A stretch of DNA of 64,000 nt from Micromonospora citrea (lineage in GTDB: Bacteria; Actinomycetota; Actinomycetes; Mycobacteriales; Micromonosporaceae): the NCBI RefSeq assembly GCF_900090315.1, contig NZ_FMHZ01000002.1:2334501-2398500 (forward strand). The letters are read 5' to 3'. A program made the position numbers and the translations under genes. This document shows positions 26,345 through 34,721 of this stretch, piece after piece. The stretch's first letter is position 1. Every line of letters starts with the position of its first letter. Below the pieces are notes generated by a model. The model saw nothing but the letters and a program-made list of their open reading frames with translations. It did not search any database and had not been told where the DNA came from.

Positions 26345-27025
26345 ATGGACACTCGGGTGTGGATCGAGGCGCTGCGGCGCCACGTTGTCCCGGCGCTGGG
26401 CGAGCGGTGGGAGCTGGCCGGCGACTCGCTCGTCCGCGCGCCGGTCGGCTGGACGGCCGCGCGGGTCGTGCCGCAGCCGTCGGCGTACGGGTCGGCGTTC
26501 TTCCTGCACGCGCAGGTGCAGCTGCTGGCCGAGCCGGAACCGGAGAGCTACACGTGCGGCTTCCGGCTGGGCCGTTGGGAGGCGCCCGCCACGCCGGCCG
26601 GATACTCGTCGGTCGCCGCGCAGGTGGTCGACGCGGTCGTCGCCCGCGCCGTGCCGTTCTTCGACCGGTACGCCACCCTCGACGGCTACCTGTCGCACCT
26701 GCGGGAGCGGTTGGCCGAGCTCGACCCGGGGCAGGAGTGGATCGACGTGCTGCTCGACGAGGAACTGGCGTACGCCAGTCTGCTGCTGGGCGACCTGCCG
26801 GCCGCCGAGGTGGCCGCCGGATACGCCGAGCGCGCCGCCGAGCAGAACCGTCGTGACCCGCAGCCCCTCGACTGGGTCGAGGAGGCCGCCCGGCGGGTGA
26901 CCAGGGTGGTCGCGGTGGCGCGCCGCGACCCCGGCGAGGCGCGTGAGATCCTCGCCGGTCACGCCCGGGCCAACGCCCGCCAGCTGCGGCTGACCGGCCC
27001 GGCGACACCCGACCTGGGCCGGTAG
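26345..27025 (+). CDS. Hypothetical protein, candidate immunity partner
   Basis: A 226-residue soluble, acidic protein with no signal peptide or membrane helix. It begins MDTRVWIEALRRHVVPAL, followed by a mixed alpha/beta half and an Ala/Arg-rich helical half (EEAARRVTRVVAVARR). I do not recognise the family for certain; the layout recalls cytosolic immunity proteins of contact-dependent toxins. It starts three bases after the nuclease-like gene, so the two are co-transcribed and probably function together. Confidence 0.55.
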   Translation: MDTRVWIEALRRHVVPALGERWELAGDSLVRAPVGWTAARVVPQPSAYGSAFFLHAQVQLLAEPEPESYTCGFRLGRWEAPATPAGYSSVAAQVVDAVVARAVPFFDRYATLDGYLSHLRERLAELDPGQEWIDVLLDEELAYASLLLGDLPAAEVAAGYAERAAEQNRRDPQPLDWVEEAARRVTRVVAVARRDPGEAREILAGHARANARQLRLTGPATPDLGR

Positions 27026-27096
27026 CCACCGGCCGAACCGCCGGGTCCGGAGGCCGCTGGCTGCGGCCCGGCACGGCCGACTCTGGAGGTACGACG

Positions 27097-27525
27097 ATGG
27101 AGCAGCGGATCAGCCTCGTCACGCTCGGCGTCGCCGACGTGGCCCGGGCCCACGCCTTCTACGAGCGGCTCGGCTGGCGCGGCCAGGAGGTCGAGGAGAC
27201 CGTCTTCTTCCAGGCCGGCGGCCTGGCGCTGGTGCTGTGGGGGCGCGACAGGCTGGCCGCCGACGCCGGTATGGTCGACGGGCACGGGTTCGGCGGGATG
27301 ACGCTGGCGCAGAACGTCCGCTCCCGGGGCGAGGTCGACGAGGTGCTGGCGGTGGCGGTCGAGGCCGGGGCGACGCTGACGCAGCCGGCGCGGGAGACGT
27401 TCTACGGCGGCTACGCCGGCTGCTTCGCCGACCCCGACGGGCACGTCTGGGAGATCGCCTGGAACCCGGGCTTCCCCCTCGCCGACGACGGCACGCTCAC
27501 CGTCCCGGACTTCACCGCACACTGA
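27097..27525 (+). CDS. VOC (glyoxalase/bleomycin-resistance type) family protein
   Basis: A 142-residue protein with the paired beta-alpha-beta-beta-beta vicinal oxygen chelate fold: ISLVTLGVADVARAHAFYERLGW at the start and GYAGCFADPDGHVWEIAWNP at the end, where the metal-binding Glu usually sits. The exact reaction is not predictable. GGAGG lies eight bases before ATG 27097. It is convergent with the HxlR regulator 21 bp downstream. Confidence 0.85.
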   Translation: MEQRISLVTLGVADVARAHAFYERLGWRGQEVEETVFFQAGGLALVLWGRDRLAADAGMVDGHGFGGMTLAQNVRSRGEVDEVLAVAVEAGATLTQPARETFYGGYAGCFADPDGHVWEIAWNPGFPLADDGTLTVPDFTAH

Positions 27526-27546
27526 GTGAGTGGCCGCGAAGGAGGC

Positions 27547-27945
27547 TCAGGGGCGTGCGTCGAACTGGGCGCGGGCCTCGAAGACCCGGTCCATGTGCGA
27601 CTCCGCCCAACTCTTGATCCCGACCAGGACCGGAAACAGCTCGTGGCCGAGCGGGGTGAGTTCGTAGTCGACGCGGACCGGCACCGAGGCCGTGACCGTG
27701 CGGGCGACCAGGCCGTCGCGCTCCAGCGTACGCAGGGTCTGGGTGAGCATCTTCTGGCTGACGCCGGCGATGCGGCCGGCGAGTTCGCCGTGCCGCTGCG
27801 GGCCGTCGGCGAGGGCCGGGATCACCAGTGCGACCCACTTGTCGGTGAGCCTGCTCAGCAGCTCGCGGGTCGGGCACTGTTCCAGGAACGCGTCGTAGTC
27901 GCGTTTGGCCTGGTCGCGGCGCTGTGCCGCGGTGGTCGTCGCCAT
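27547..27945 (-). CDS. HxlR family winged-helix transcriptional regulator
   Basis: A 132-residue HxlR-type regulator: TRELLSRLTDKWVALVIPAL, GVSQKMLTQTLRTLERDGLV and VDYELTPLGHEL are the conserved helix-turn-helix and wing. It is divergent from the quinone-reductase-like gene with a 108-bp gap. HxlR regulators typically control such a divergent oxidoreductase. The gap contains a GGTACC-centred patch with partial symmetry (GGCAC ... GTGCC) that could be the operator. Confidence 0.88.
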   Translation of the reverse strand: MATTTAAQRRDQAKRDYDAFLEQCPTRELLSRLTDKWVALVIPALADGPQRHGELAGRIAGVSQKMLTQTLRTLERDGLVARTVTASVPVRVDYELTPLGHELFPVLVGIKSWAESHMDRVFEARAQFDARP

Positions 27946-28053
27946 CCCTGCTCCTCCACCGGTGCCCTAGGCACTTCACGGTACCTACTTACTGACGGTG
28001 CCCGCTGATTCCTACGGTCATGGTGATCACGAGAATTCACGAGGGGGACAGCG

Positions 28054-28956
28054 ATGCGCGCAGTCAGCTATGCACAGTTCGGCGGCCCGGAGGTTCTGCA
28101 CGTGGCCGACGTGCCGGTGCCCGAGCCCGGGCCGGGGCAGGTACGGGTGAGGGTCGCCGCCTCCGTCGTCCACCCGGTCGACCTGATGGTCCGCTCCGGT
28201 CGGTTTCCGGCCCCGCTGCCGACCGGCCTGCCGTACACGCCGGGCTGGGACGTGGCCGGCACCGTCGACGCGGTCGACCCGGCGTTCGAGCGGTTCGCCA
28301 TCGGCGACGAGGTCGTCGGCTTCTCGCCGTGGCTGCAGACCACGGTCGGCGCCCACGCGGAGTACGTGGTGCTCGACGCGGCCTGGCTGACCACCGCGCC
28401 CGCCGGCGTCCCCGCCACCGAGGCGGCGACCCTGCCGACCAACGGCCTCGCCGCCGCCCAGGCCCTCGACCTGCTCGCGCTCCCGGCCGGTTCCACCGTG
28501 CTCGTCACCGGCGCCGCCGGGCAGGTCGGCGGGTTCGTGCTGGCGCTGGCCCGCGCGGCCGGCCTGCACGCCACGGGACTGGCCGGCCCCGACGACCGTG
28601 CGTTCGTGGAGTCGTTGGGCGCGGCATTCGTGTCGCGCGCCGACGGCCCGACGGGGACGTTCGACGCGGTCGTCGACCTGGCGGTGATCGGCCCCTCGCT
28701 GCTGGACCTCGTCCGCGACGGCGGCGGCTACGTGGCCGCGTCGCCTCCGCTTCGCCCGGAGCCGGTGCGGAACGTCCGGACCTTCGCGCTTGAGGTGCAG
28801 CCGGACGGGGCGCGGCTGGCTGAACTGGTCACGCTCGTCACCAGCGGCGACATCCCGCTTCGCGTCGCCGGCGTGCACCCCTTCGCCGACGCCGCGGCCG
28901 CGCACGACCGGCTGGCCCGGGGCGGCGTCCGCGGCGGTGTGGTGATCGTCCCCTGA
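28054..28956 (+). CDS. NADP-dependent zinc-type alcohol dehydrogenase/quinone oxidoreductase
   Basis: A 300-residue medium-chain dehydrogenase/reductase of the quinone-oxidoreductase type. It starts MRAVSYAQFGGPEVLHVADV and carries GWDVAGTVDAV and the cofactor-binding TGAAGQVGGFVLALA. It lacks the catalytic-zinc ligands of alcohol dehydrogenases, as usual for this branch. GAGGGGG precedes ATG 28054. It is likely controlled by the divergent HxlR gene. Confidence 0.85.
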   Translation: MRAVSYAQFGGPEVLHVADVPVPEPGPGQVRVRVAASVVHPVDLMVRSGRFPAPLPTGLPYTPGWDVAGTVDAVDPAFERFAIGDEVVGFSPWLQTTVGAHAEYVVLDAAWLTTAPAGVPATEAATLPTNGLAAAQALDLLALPAGSTVLVTGAAGQVGGFVLALARAAGLHATGLAGPDDRAFVESLGAAFVSRADGPTGTFDAVVDLAVIGPSLLDLVRDGGGYVAASPPLRPEPVRNVRTFALEVQPDGARLAELVTLVTSGDIPLRVAGVHPFADAAAAHDRLARGGVRGGVVIVP

Positions 28957-29010
28957 CCGCCGGCCGCACCTGCGCCGCCGCCGTCGACTGACCCGAAAGG
29001 AACAGCAGCC

Positions 29011-29478
29011 ATGCCCAGCTTCGAGATCTACCCGATCGGTACGGTCCGCAACGACAGGACGGACGCCCAGCACAGCGACCATTGGGGCGACGTCCGCAGC
29101 ACGATCGTCGTCGACGAGCGCTTCGGCGACGCCTGCCTGCAGGGGCTGGAGGGCTTCTCCCACGTCGACGTGCTGTTCGTCTTCGACCAGTTTCCGGAGC
29201 ACGACGACTACCGGGAGCCCCGCCCGAACCGCGGCCGCGCCGACCTCCCGCCCGTCGGCGTCTTCGCCGGCCGTGGTCCCCGCCGACCCAACCGCATCGG
29301 GGTGACGTGCTGCGCGATCGAGTCCGTGCGCGGCCGCGAACTGACGGTGGTCGGCCTCGACGCGATCTCGGGCACCCCCGTCATCGACCTGAAGCCGACG
29401 ATGACCGAGTTCCTGCCGCAGAACGTCCGGCAGCCGGAATGGGTCGGCCGCCTGATGTCGGAGTACTTCCAGCCCTGA
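29011..29478 (+). CDS. trmO: tRNA (N6-threonylcarbamoyladenosine37-N6)-methyltransferase TrmO family
   Basis: A 155-residue TsaA/YaeB-like protein. TrmO methylates t6A at position 37 of tRNA-Thr using SAM. Family marks are FSHVDVLFVFDQF, LPPVGVFAGRGPRRPNRIGVT and LDAISGTPVIDLKPTM. It lies 54 bp after the oxidoreductase gene, with AAAGGA upstream of ATG 29011. Some actinomycete homologues may have other substrates. Confidence 0.8.
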   Translation: MPSFEIYPIGTVRNDRTDAQHSDHWGDVRSTIVVDERFGDACLQGLEGFSHVDVLFVFDQFPEHDDYREPRPNRGRADLPPVGVFAGRGPRRPNRIGVTCCAIESVRGRELTVVGLDAISGTPVIDLKPTMTEFLPQNVRQPEWVGRLMSEYFQP

Positions 29479-29509
29479 GTCGCACGGCGAACTGCACGGT
29501 CCGGCCCCC

Positions 29510-29570
29510 GACCGCCTCCATGTCCTCGCCACCCTGCCCCGCGGGGTCGGCGGCGGGTCAGGAGGCGGTC
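29510..29570. terminator. Nested hairpin between convergent genes
   Basis: GACCGCCTCC at 29510-29519 is perfectly complementary to GGAGGCGGTC at 29561-29570; the enclosed bases contain CCCCGCGGGG. The left arm is intergenic and the right arm covers the stop of the leftward gene, fitting a terminator between trmO and its convergent neighbour. Confidence 0.45.
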
Positions 29571-30049
29571 GCCCGGCGGGGGTACGCCTCGGCCTCCCGC
29601 GCCCACTGCTCCGCCGCCAGCGCGAGGGCGTCGGCGGAGACGGTGAGCGTCAGCGGGTACACCGCGCTGAGCGGCTGCCGCCGCATCCACGGGGGCAGCG
29701 ACTCGTAGGAGAACTCGACGGTCAGCGCCAGCCGGCGGCGCCGCAGCACCCGGCTGCGGAAGGCCAGGTTCGGCTCGATGAAGCGCGCCACCGCCAGCGG
29801 CTCCGCCGGGTCGCCGGTCGTCTCGGCCTGCTGCCGCAGCCAGCCCGCCAGCGCGTACGCCTCCGACACCGTGAGGCAGGGCGTGAAGTGCGACCACGCC
29901 TGGCCGTCGGCGGTGCGGGCATCGGTCTCGATGAGCAGCCAGTCGTCCCAGTCCGCCGCCTCGTCCGGGTCGTCGGGCGGCTCGACCCCGGGCTGGTAGC
30001 CCACCGGCCGGATCCTCACCCGGGCGCCGTCGTCGGAGCGGATCTCCAT
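29558..30049 (-). CDS. Hypothetical protein, WapI-immunity-like
   Basis: A 163-residue soluble acidic protein starting MEIRSDDGARVRIRPVGYQ. The pattern DDWLLIETDARTADGQAW, CLTVSEAYALAGWL, ARFIEPNLAFR recalls proteins annotated as WapI-family immunity-like. No catalytic motif is visible. ATG 30049 is used because the homologous region begins there; the open frame upstream is Arg-rich and does not look coding. Confidence 0.6.
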   Translation of the reverse strand: MEIRSDDGARVRIRPVGYQPGVEPPDDPDEAADWDDWLLIETDARTADGQAWSHFTPCLTVSEAYALAGWLRQQAETTGDPAEPLAVARFIEPNLAFRSRVLRRRRLALTVEFSYESLPPWMRRQPLSAVYPLTLTVSADALALAAEQWAREAEAYPRRATAS

Positions 30050-30117
30050 GGTCCCATCATGGCCGAACCGCACGCCCGGGCGGGCGGATGTCGCGCAGGT
30101 CAGAGGCGTTCCCCGGG

Positions 30118-30576
30118 TCAGCGCACCGGGTCGTGGGTGCCGCACGGCACGTCGGGGCGGCAGCGGCGCAGCCGGGCGGCGGCCATCCGCCCACCGATGG
30201 CCAACCCGTGCCGTTCGACGGCGGCCAGCCCGTACGCGCTGCACGTCGGGGTGTAGCGGCACCGCCCCGGCCAGCGGTGCGACAGCCAGCGCCGGTAGCC
30301 GAGGATCGCGGCCCGCCCGGCCCGGTCCAGCAGCGGCGTACGCCCGGCGGGGTCCACCAACGACGCGCGCCCGGCGGCGGCCGACGCCCGGCGGGGCGCC
30401 ACGAGGCGGGCGCAGAGCGCGCCGAGGGTGAGCAGGGTGGAGAAGAGGCCCAGGTCGCAGCAGGGCACGTCGCAGTCGAGCGAGCTGCACCCGTCGCAGT
30501 GGTCGCGCTTCTTCTTCTTGCGGTGCCGGTCGTGCTTGAGGTTGATCACGGGAACATGATGCGACGGCCGCGCCAC
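30118..30576 (-). CDS. yidD: YidD-type membrane protein insertion efficiency factor with a His/Lys/Cys-rich N-terminus
   Basis: The C-terminal 75 residues are the YidD family (ILGYRRWLSHRWPGRCRYTPTCSAYGLAAV, cut here into RCRYTPTCSAYGL and flanks; RRCRPDVPCG at the end). YidD assists membrane protein insertion near YidC. Unusually, it is preceded by about 70 residues containing HRKKKKRDHCDGC and a cluster of Cys (SLDCDVPCCDLG), a possible metal site. It is not next to rpmH, rnpA or yidC, so it may be a second copy. GTG 30576 is the assumed start. Confidence 0.8.
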   Translation of the reverse strand: MARPSHHVPVINLKHDRHRKKKKRDHCDGCSSLDCDVPCCDLGLFSTLLTLGALCARLVAPRRASAAAGRASLVDPAGRTPLLDRAGRAAILGYRRWLSHRWPGRCRYTPTCSAYGLAAVERHGLAIGGRMAAARLRRCRPDVPCGTHDPVR

Positions 30577-30699
30577 CCCTGAACGCCGGGGCGACGCCGG
30601 GGCGGCGGACCGGGGGCCGACGCGGCCTGTTGCGGATGGCGGACGGCCTCGACGGCGACCGGGGCGACGGCTGGACCTGGGACCTACCGCCGGGGAAGG

Positions 30700-31839
30700 T
30701 CAGCCCCACACGGTGCGGCGCACTCCGTCGTGCTCGGCGCAGGCGTCGCGCCGCCCGCCGGTCAGGCTGACCGAGCCGTCGCGGCACTGCACGAGGTAGC
30801 CCCGGCCGGCCCAGAACTCGGGCACGCAGTCGAAGAAGTCGCAGACCTCGGCGGCCGGCCTGCGGACGCGGTCGCCGCCGCAGAAGTCGTACCCCATCGG
30901 GTTGGCGGGGGCGCCGCAGCGCCGCTGCCGCGCGGGCGTCGGCGCGGGTGAGTCGGTGGCGCGGCGCGGCGCGGAGGCGGCCGTTGCCCTGGGCCCGGCG
31001 GGCGGCGCGGCCGGCGGGGCCACGGTGGCGCTCGGCGCGGGGGTGGCCGCGACGGCGACCTCGGAGCCGGTCGGGCCCGGGTCGGTGTCGAGCAGCGCGG
31101 CCGGCACCAGCAGGGCGATGCCGGCGGCGACGGCCACGGTGCGCCGGCCGCCCGGCACGAGCGCGAAGGGACGGGCCTGGCCGGGCGTGGCGATCACCGG
31201 CCGGAACGGCTTGAGCTGCGCGTGCTCGGCGATCGCCTCGTCGAGCTGGTCGAGCACCGCGCCGCGCTGCTCGATGGCGTCGGCGAAGGCCAGGGTCAGC
31301 TTGAACCGGAAGTCGGCGGCCACGTCGACGGGGAGCATCAGCCCGGAGGTGCGTCGCCGGTCCAGCACCTGCATCAGGGTGACCGGCGCGTGCGGGTCGT
31401 GCGCCAGGCCGGTCATCCTTCCGTACGCCCAGTCGCGCCGGCCGCGCCCACCGAGCAGCACCAGCCGGCGGTTGGTGATCACCGCCATGCCGGCGTCGGT
31501 GACGCGGATCCCGTCGGGCCTGCGGGCGCGCAGCGGGGCGGACTCCGGGGCGACCGTCAGGTCCGGCGCGGGCAGCACGGTGGTGTGCCGGACCTCCACC
31601 AGTTGCGCGGCCGGCAGCACCCAGAAGACCACCTCGTCGGGCGCCAGCTCCAGGGGCAGTCCCGCGCCCGCGGCGGCCGAGCCCTGGAACTCCTCGGCGA
31701 GGGTACGCAGCCGGCGCAGCTCGTCGTCGCGCCGTCGCCAGGCCTTCTCGGCGCTGCGGAACACCCGCCGACGCCGTTCGTTCTGCCGGTGCGCCCACCG
31801 GTACCGCCACGTGGAACCCGTCGAATCAGTCCTTGCCAT
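30700..31839 (-). CDS. Single-pass membrane protein with a C-terminal DUF3761-like segment
   Basis: A 379-residue protein. The N-terminus is a charged coiled coil (RQNERRRRVFRSAEKAWRRR), followed by a cytoplasmic beta domain (DEVVFWVLPAAQLVEV; GMAVITNRRLVLLGGRGR). One transmembrane helix lies near residue 240 (TVAVAAGIALLVPAALL), then an Ala/Pro-rich linker. The outer part has paired Cys, and its end (VQCRDGSVSLTGGRRDACAE) resembles DUF3761. AAGGAG seven bases upstream supports ATG 31839. The function is not recognised. Confidence 0.7.
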   Translation of the reverse strand: MARTDSTGSTWRYRWAHRQNERRRRVFRSAEKAWRRRDDELRRLRTLAEEFQGSAAAGAGLPLELAPDEVVFWVLPAAQLVEVRHTTVLPAPDLTVAPESAPLRARRPDGIRVTDAGMAVITNRRLVLLGGRGRRDWAYGRMTGLAHDPHAPVTLMQVLDRRRTSGLMLPVDVAADFRFKLTLAFADAIEQRGAVLDQLDEAIAEHAQLKPFRPVIATPGQARPFALVPGGRRTVAVAAGIALLVPAALLDTDPGPTGSEVAVAATPAPSATVAPPAAPPAGPRATAASAPRRATDSPAPTPARQRRCGAPANPMGYDFCGGDRVRRPAAEVCDFFDCVPEFWAGRGYLVQCRDGSVSLTGGRRDACAEHDGVRRTVWG

Positions 31840-32174
31840 GCCGACTCCTTCGCCGCGCAGGCCACCAACCGGGGTGTCACAGTCCTCAACGGTGACAACG
31901 GTCGGGGGAGACACGACGCAACGGGGCAAAATGGCCGATCGGCGGACCAAATCGGACGATAGGCGGGTTTCGCCGGGCCGACCCGTGCCCGTCGGGCGTG
32001 TCGCCCGGGCGGGCCCGGCCGAGGCGCGAACCGCCGTCGGCCCCGGTCGGGCCCGGCGGGCGCACTGCCCACAGGGGCCGCGCGAGGCGGTGCGGTGCGG
32101 TGCGGCGGCGCGCCGGCCGGGTCGGGTGGCCCGGCCGGCGCGCCGGCAGGTGGCGGGTCAGTGGCGGTGGCGGG
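31840..32174. other. Gene-free stretch with short GC-rich repeats
   Basis: These 335 bases separate two leftward genes. No gene is convincing on either strand. They contain a GGTGC microsatellite near 32,094-32,110 and, at 32,156-32,192, a 16-17-bp tandem duplication (GGCGGGTCAGTGGCGG) that runs through the stop codon of the acylase. A slightly less GC-rich patch at 31,900-31,965 may hold the promoter of the membrane protein gene. Confidence 0.4.
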
Positions 32175-34550
32175 TCAGTGGCGGCCCTCCCCGACCCGGT
32201 AGGTGCGCAGGTTCGGGTCGGCCTTGATCTGCGCCTCCGTGTACTTGATGGTGTCCCAGCCCTTGCCGGAGTAGAGCCGGGTCTGGTCGGCGTACCAGGG
32301 GGAGTTCGGGTTGCTCGACTGCGAGTAGGTGAGGATCTGCCGCCCCGACGGGCCGTTCGGGCCGAGCTCGATCGCCATCACGAACGACGAGCCGTGCACC
32401 ACCTTCGGGTAGCCGACGCCGGGCACCAGCGGACCGATGATCATGTTGAACACGCCGGGCTCGGGGCGTCCGCCGTGGATCGGGATGCGCCGCTCGCCCC
32501 GCGGCTCGGACTGGACGTCGCCCAGCCGGGCGTCGAGCGGGATACCGGCGAGCCGGCGCACCGCGTCGGCGAGCGCCGTGCGTACGCGGGGGTCGGCGGT
32601 GTCCAGCCGGCTCGGGGTGCGCACCGGGTCACCGGCGTCGAACGCGTCGGCGAAGCGGATGCCGCCGGACAGGGCGAACTCGGTGAACAGGTGCGCGCCC
32701 CGGCTGTCGAGGTCGACGCGCAGGTCCCAACCCTTCAGCGCCGCGCAGGCGTCGCGCAGGTCGACGGTCGTCCCGTCCGAGGCGGTCGCGGTGGGGTGCG
32801 CGGCGCAGACCGCCACGAGGTCGTCGCGGACCAGTTCGCCGCCGTACGCGCGGTTGCCGAAGAGAATCTGCCAGAGCCGTGCCGTGGTGAACTTCCGCCC
32901 CGGCAGCCCGTCGGTGCCGGCGAGCCGCTCCCGCACCTGCTCCACGCCGAGCCGGGTACGCAGGCTGCGCTCGGTGCGCTCGTTGCCGATGATGCGCGGG
33001 TAGCCCTCCAGCGGCGCCTCCGGGTTGGCCAGCCAGTGGCTGTCGTTGGAGTTGGCCACGTAGTCGGCGCGGAACTGGATCGGCAGCTTCGCCGGGCCGA
33101 GGATGCCGGGCACCGCCGCGTCGGGGTCCCGGCCGAGCGCGCACGCCGACCGGGAGCCGTCGAGGACGGCCTGGCCGCTGGTGGCGTAGAGCGGCTGGAA
33201 CGGCGCGGGGATGCAGGCGGCGGCCAGCTCGTCGGTGACCCGGGGCACCACCGAGTGGTCGGCGTAGAGGGCCTCGCCGCGCGCGTCGGAGGCGATCACG
33301 TTGACCCAGGGCAGGAACTGACGCCGGTCGAGGATCTGCTTCAGCTCGCGGACGGTCTTCGCCCGGCCCATCTGGAGCCAGCCGTCGAACGCGCGGTTGT
33401 TGGTGGCGTTGACGTCGGTGATCGCGTACGCGGCGGTGGTGGTCCAGTCGAACGTGCCGGGGACCACGACCACCGGGCCGAAGTGGGTGTCGTGGAAGGT
33501 GCGGCTGACCGGCGCCGTGCCGCCGCCCGGGGCGGGCACCTGGACGGTGACCGTGCGGGTGGTCATCTTCCGGGCCCGGCCGTCCACGTAGTACGAGGTC
33601 GGGTCGCCGGGGACCAGCGCCAGCCGGTGCCAGACGAAGCGGCGGGCGGTGGAGACGGTGTGGCTCCAGGCGACGGTGCGGTTGTGCCCGATCTCGATGA
33701 TCGGGTCGCCGATCAGCGCCGCGCCCTCCACGTCGTAGCGGCCCGGCACCTTCAGGTGCATCCGGTAGAAGCGCTCCGCGCCCTCCCACGGGAAGTGCGG
33801 GTTGGCCAGCAGCATCCCGCCGCCGTGCGTGGTCGCCTGCGCGCCCAGCCCGTACGCGTTGCTGCCCACTCCGGCGGGCGCGCCGTCGCGGGCGGCGACC
33901 ACCGCCGCGGCGCCCGGCGCGTCCAGCACACCGGCCGGGCCGGTGGCCGTCGGCGGCGCGGCGGCGACGATCCCGTCGAGCACCGCGCGCGAGCCCGCCC
34001 GGACCATGCTGGCCCAGCTCGCGCGCCACAGGTCCAGTTCGGTCAGCGGGCGCACCCACGACTTGCCCCGGCAGGCCGGGTCGGTGAGGTTCGCCGCGCC
34101 GGTGCGGCGCAGGTAGTTGTTGTAGCCGGCGACGAAGCCGCGGATCTGGTCGCGCACCTCGTTCGACGGGGAGCGCACGCCGTCGCGGGGCCCCTGCAGC
34201 AGCCGCTCGGCGGTGCCGTCGTCGATCGCCTTGCGGTAGAACAGGTCGCTGCGCACGTTGGCGTCGGTCGGGCCGGTCACGCCGAAGAAACGGGACCGCT
34301 CCCCGCTGACCGTGACGACCTTCTCCGCGATGACGCAGATGTTGTCCTCGGCCTGTGCGTAGCCGACGCCGAAGCCGAGGGAGGCGAAGTCGCGGGCGGT
34401 GATGTGCGGGACGCCGTACGACGCCCGCCGGATCTCCGCCGAGTAGCCGCCGTCGCGGTGCTGTGCGGCGGCCGGCGGGACGCCGGTGACCACCGTGGTG
34501 ACGACCGTGGCGAGTGCGGTGACCACCGCGCCGGTCGGCTTCAACCTCAT
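32175..34550 (-). CDS. aac: Secreted penicillin-amidase family acylase, aculeacin A acylase type
   Basis: A 791-residue Ntn-hydrolase (peptidase family S45). It starts with a signal peptide (MRLKPTGAVVTALATVVTTV, cleavage probably after PPAAA), an alpha subunit (EIRRASYGVPHITARDFAS), and the self-cleavage point GVGSNAYGLG, where Ser at about residue 230 becomes the N-terminal nucleophile of the beta subunit. GDPIIEIGHNRTVAWSHTV and YVANSNDSHWLA follow. From memory it matches the aculeacin A acylase of Actinoplanes utahensis nearly throughout, an enzyme that removes fatty acyl chains from lipopeptides and from acyl-homoserine lactones. GGGAGGAAG precedes ATG 34550. Lipopeptide or signal deacylation is the likely role. 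Confidence 0.92.
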   Translation of the reverse strand: MRLKPTGAVVTALATVVTTVVTGVPPAAAQHRDGGYSAEIRRASYGVPHITARDFASLGFGVGYAQAEDNICVIAEKVVTVSGERSRFFGVTGPTDANVRSDLFYRKAIDDGTAERLLQGPRDGVRSPSNEVRDQIRGFVAGYNNYLRRTGAANLTDPACRGKSWVRPLTELDLWRASWASMVRAGSRAVLDGIVAAAPPTATGPAGVLDAPGAAAVVAARDGAPAGVGSNAYGLGAQATTHGGGMLLANPHFPWEGAERFYRMHLKVPGRYDVEGAALIGDPIIEIGHNRTVAWSHTVSTARRFVWHRLALVPGDPTSYYVDGRARKMTTRTVTVQVPAPGGGTAPVSRTFHDTHFGPVVVVPGTFDWTTTAAYAITDVNATNNRAFDGWLQMGRAKTVRELKQILDRRQFLPWVNVIASDARGEALYADHSVVPRVTDELAAACIPAPFQPLYATSGQAVLDGSRSACALGRDPDAAVPGILGPAKLPIQFRADYVANSNDSHWLANPEAPLEGYPRIIGNERTERSLRTRLGVEQVRERLAGTDGLPGRKFTTARLWQILFGNRAYGGELVRDDLVAVCAAHPTATASDGTTVDLRDACAALKGWDLRVDLDSRGAHLFTEFALSGGIRFADAFDAGDPVRTPSRLDTADPRVRTALADAVRRLAGIPLDARLGDVQSEPRGERRIPIHGGRPEPGVFNMIIGPLVPGVGYPKVVHGSSFVMAIELGPNGPSGRQILTYSQSSNPNSPWYADQTRLYSGKGWDTIKYTEAQIKADPNLRTYRVGEGRH

Positions 34551-34568
34551 CGTGTCTTCCTCCCCGTC

Positions 34569-34589
34569 GTGAACGTGCAGGACATTCAC
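34569..34589. promoter_or_regulatory. Inverted repeat in the acylase/gluconokinase divergent gap
   Basis: GTGAA-N11-TTCAC, about 19 bp upstream of the acylase ATG, is a perfect 5-bp dyad in the 171-bp divergent gap. It overlaps the region where an acylase promoter would lie, so it may be an operator. Confidence 0.3.
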
Positions 34590-34721
34590 ACTGATGGGCA
34601 TTCTCGTGCCGGGCGGGGGCGCCGGGGAAGACCTGACCGGGAAACGGGTTGTTCCCCCTACGGGCCGTCCGGTTGCTGGGTAACGTCGGCGGCACCCAGG
34701 GTCAGCGAGGGGGTGGGGCCG

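Noticed and set aside
32156..32192. Functional repeat at the acylase stop codon
   Set aside because: A single 16-17-bp tandem duplication in very GC-rich sequence is easily explained by slippage; no further structure supports a role.
31998..34721. Long N-terminal extension in frame with the gluconokinase
   Set aside because: The frame overlaps the acylase gene on the other strand; the kinase family begins at the phosphate loop just after 34722 with a ribosome site there.
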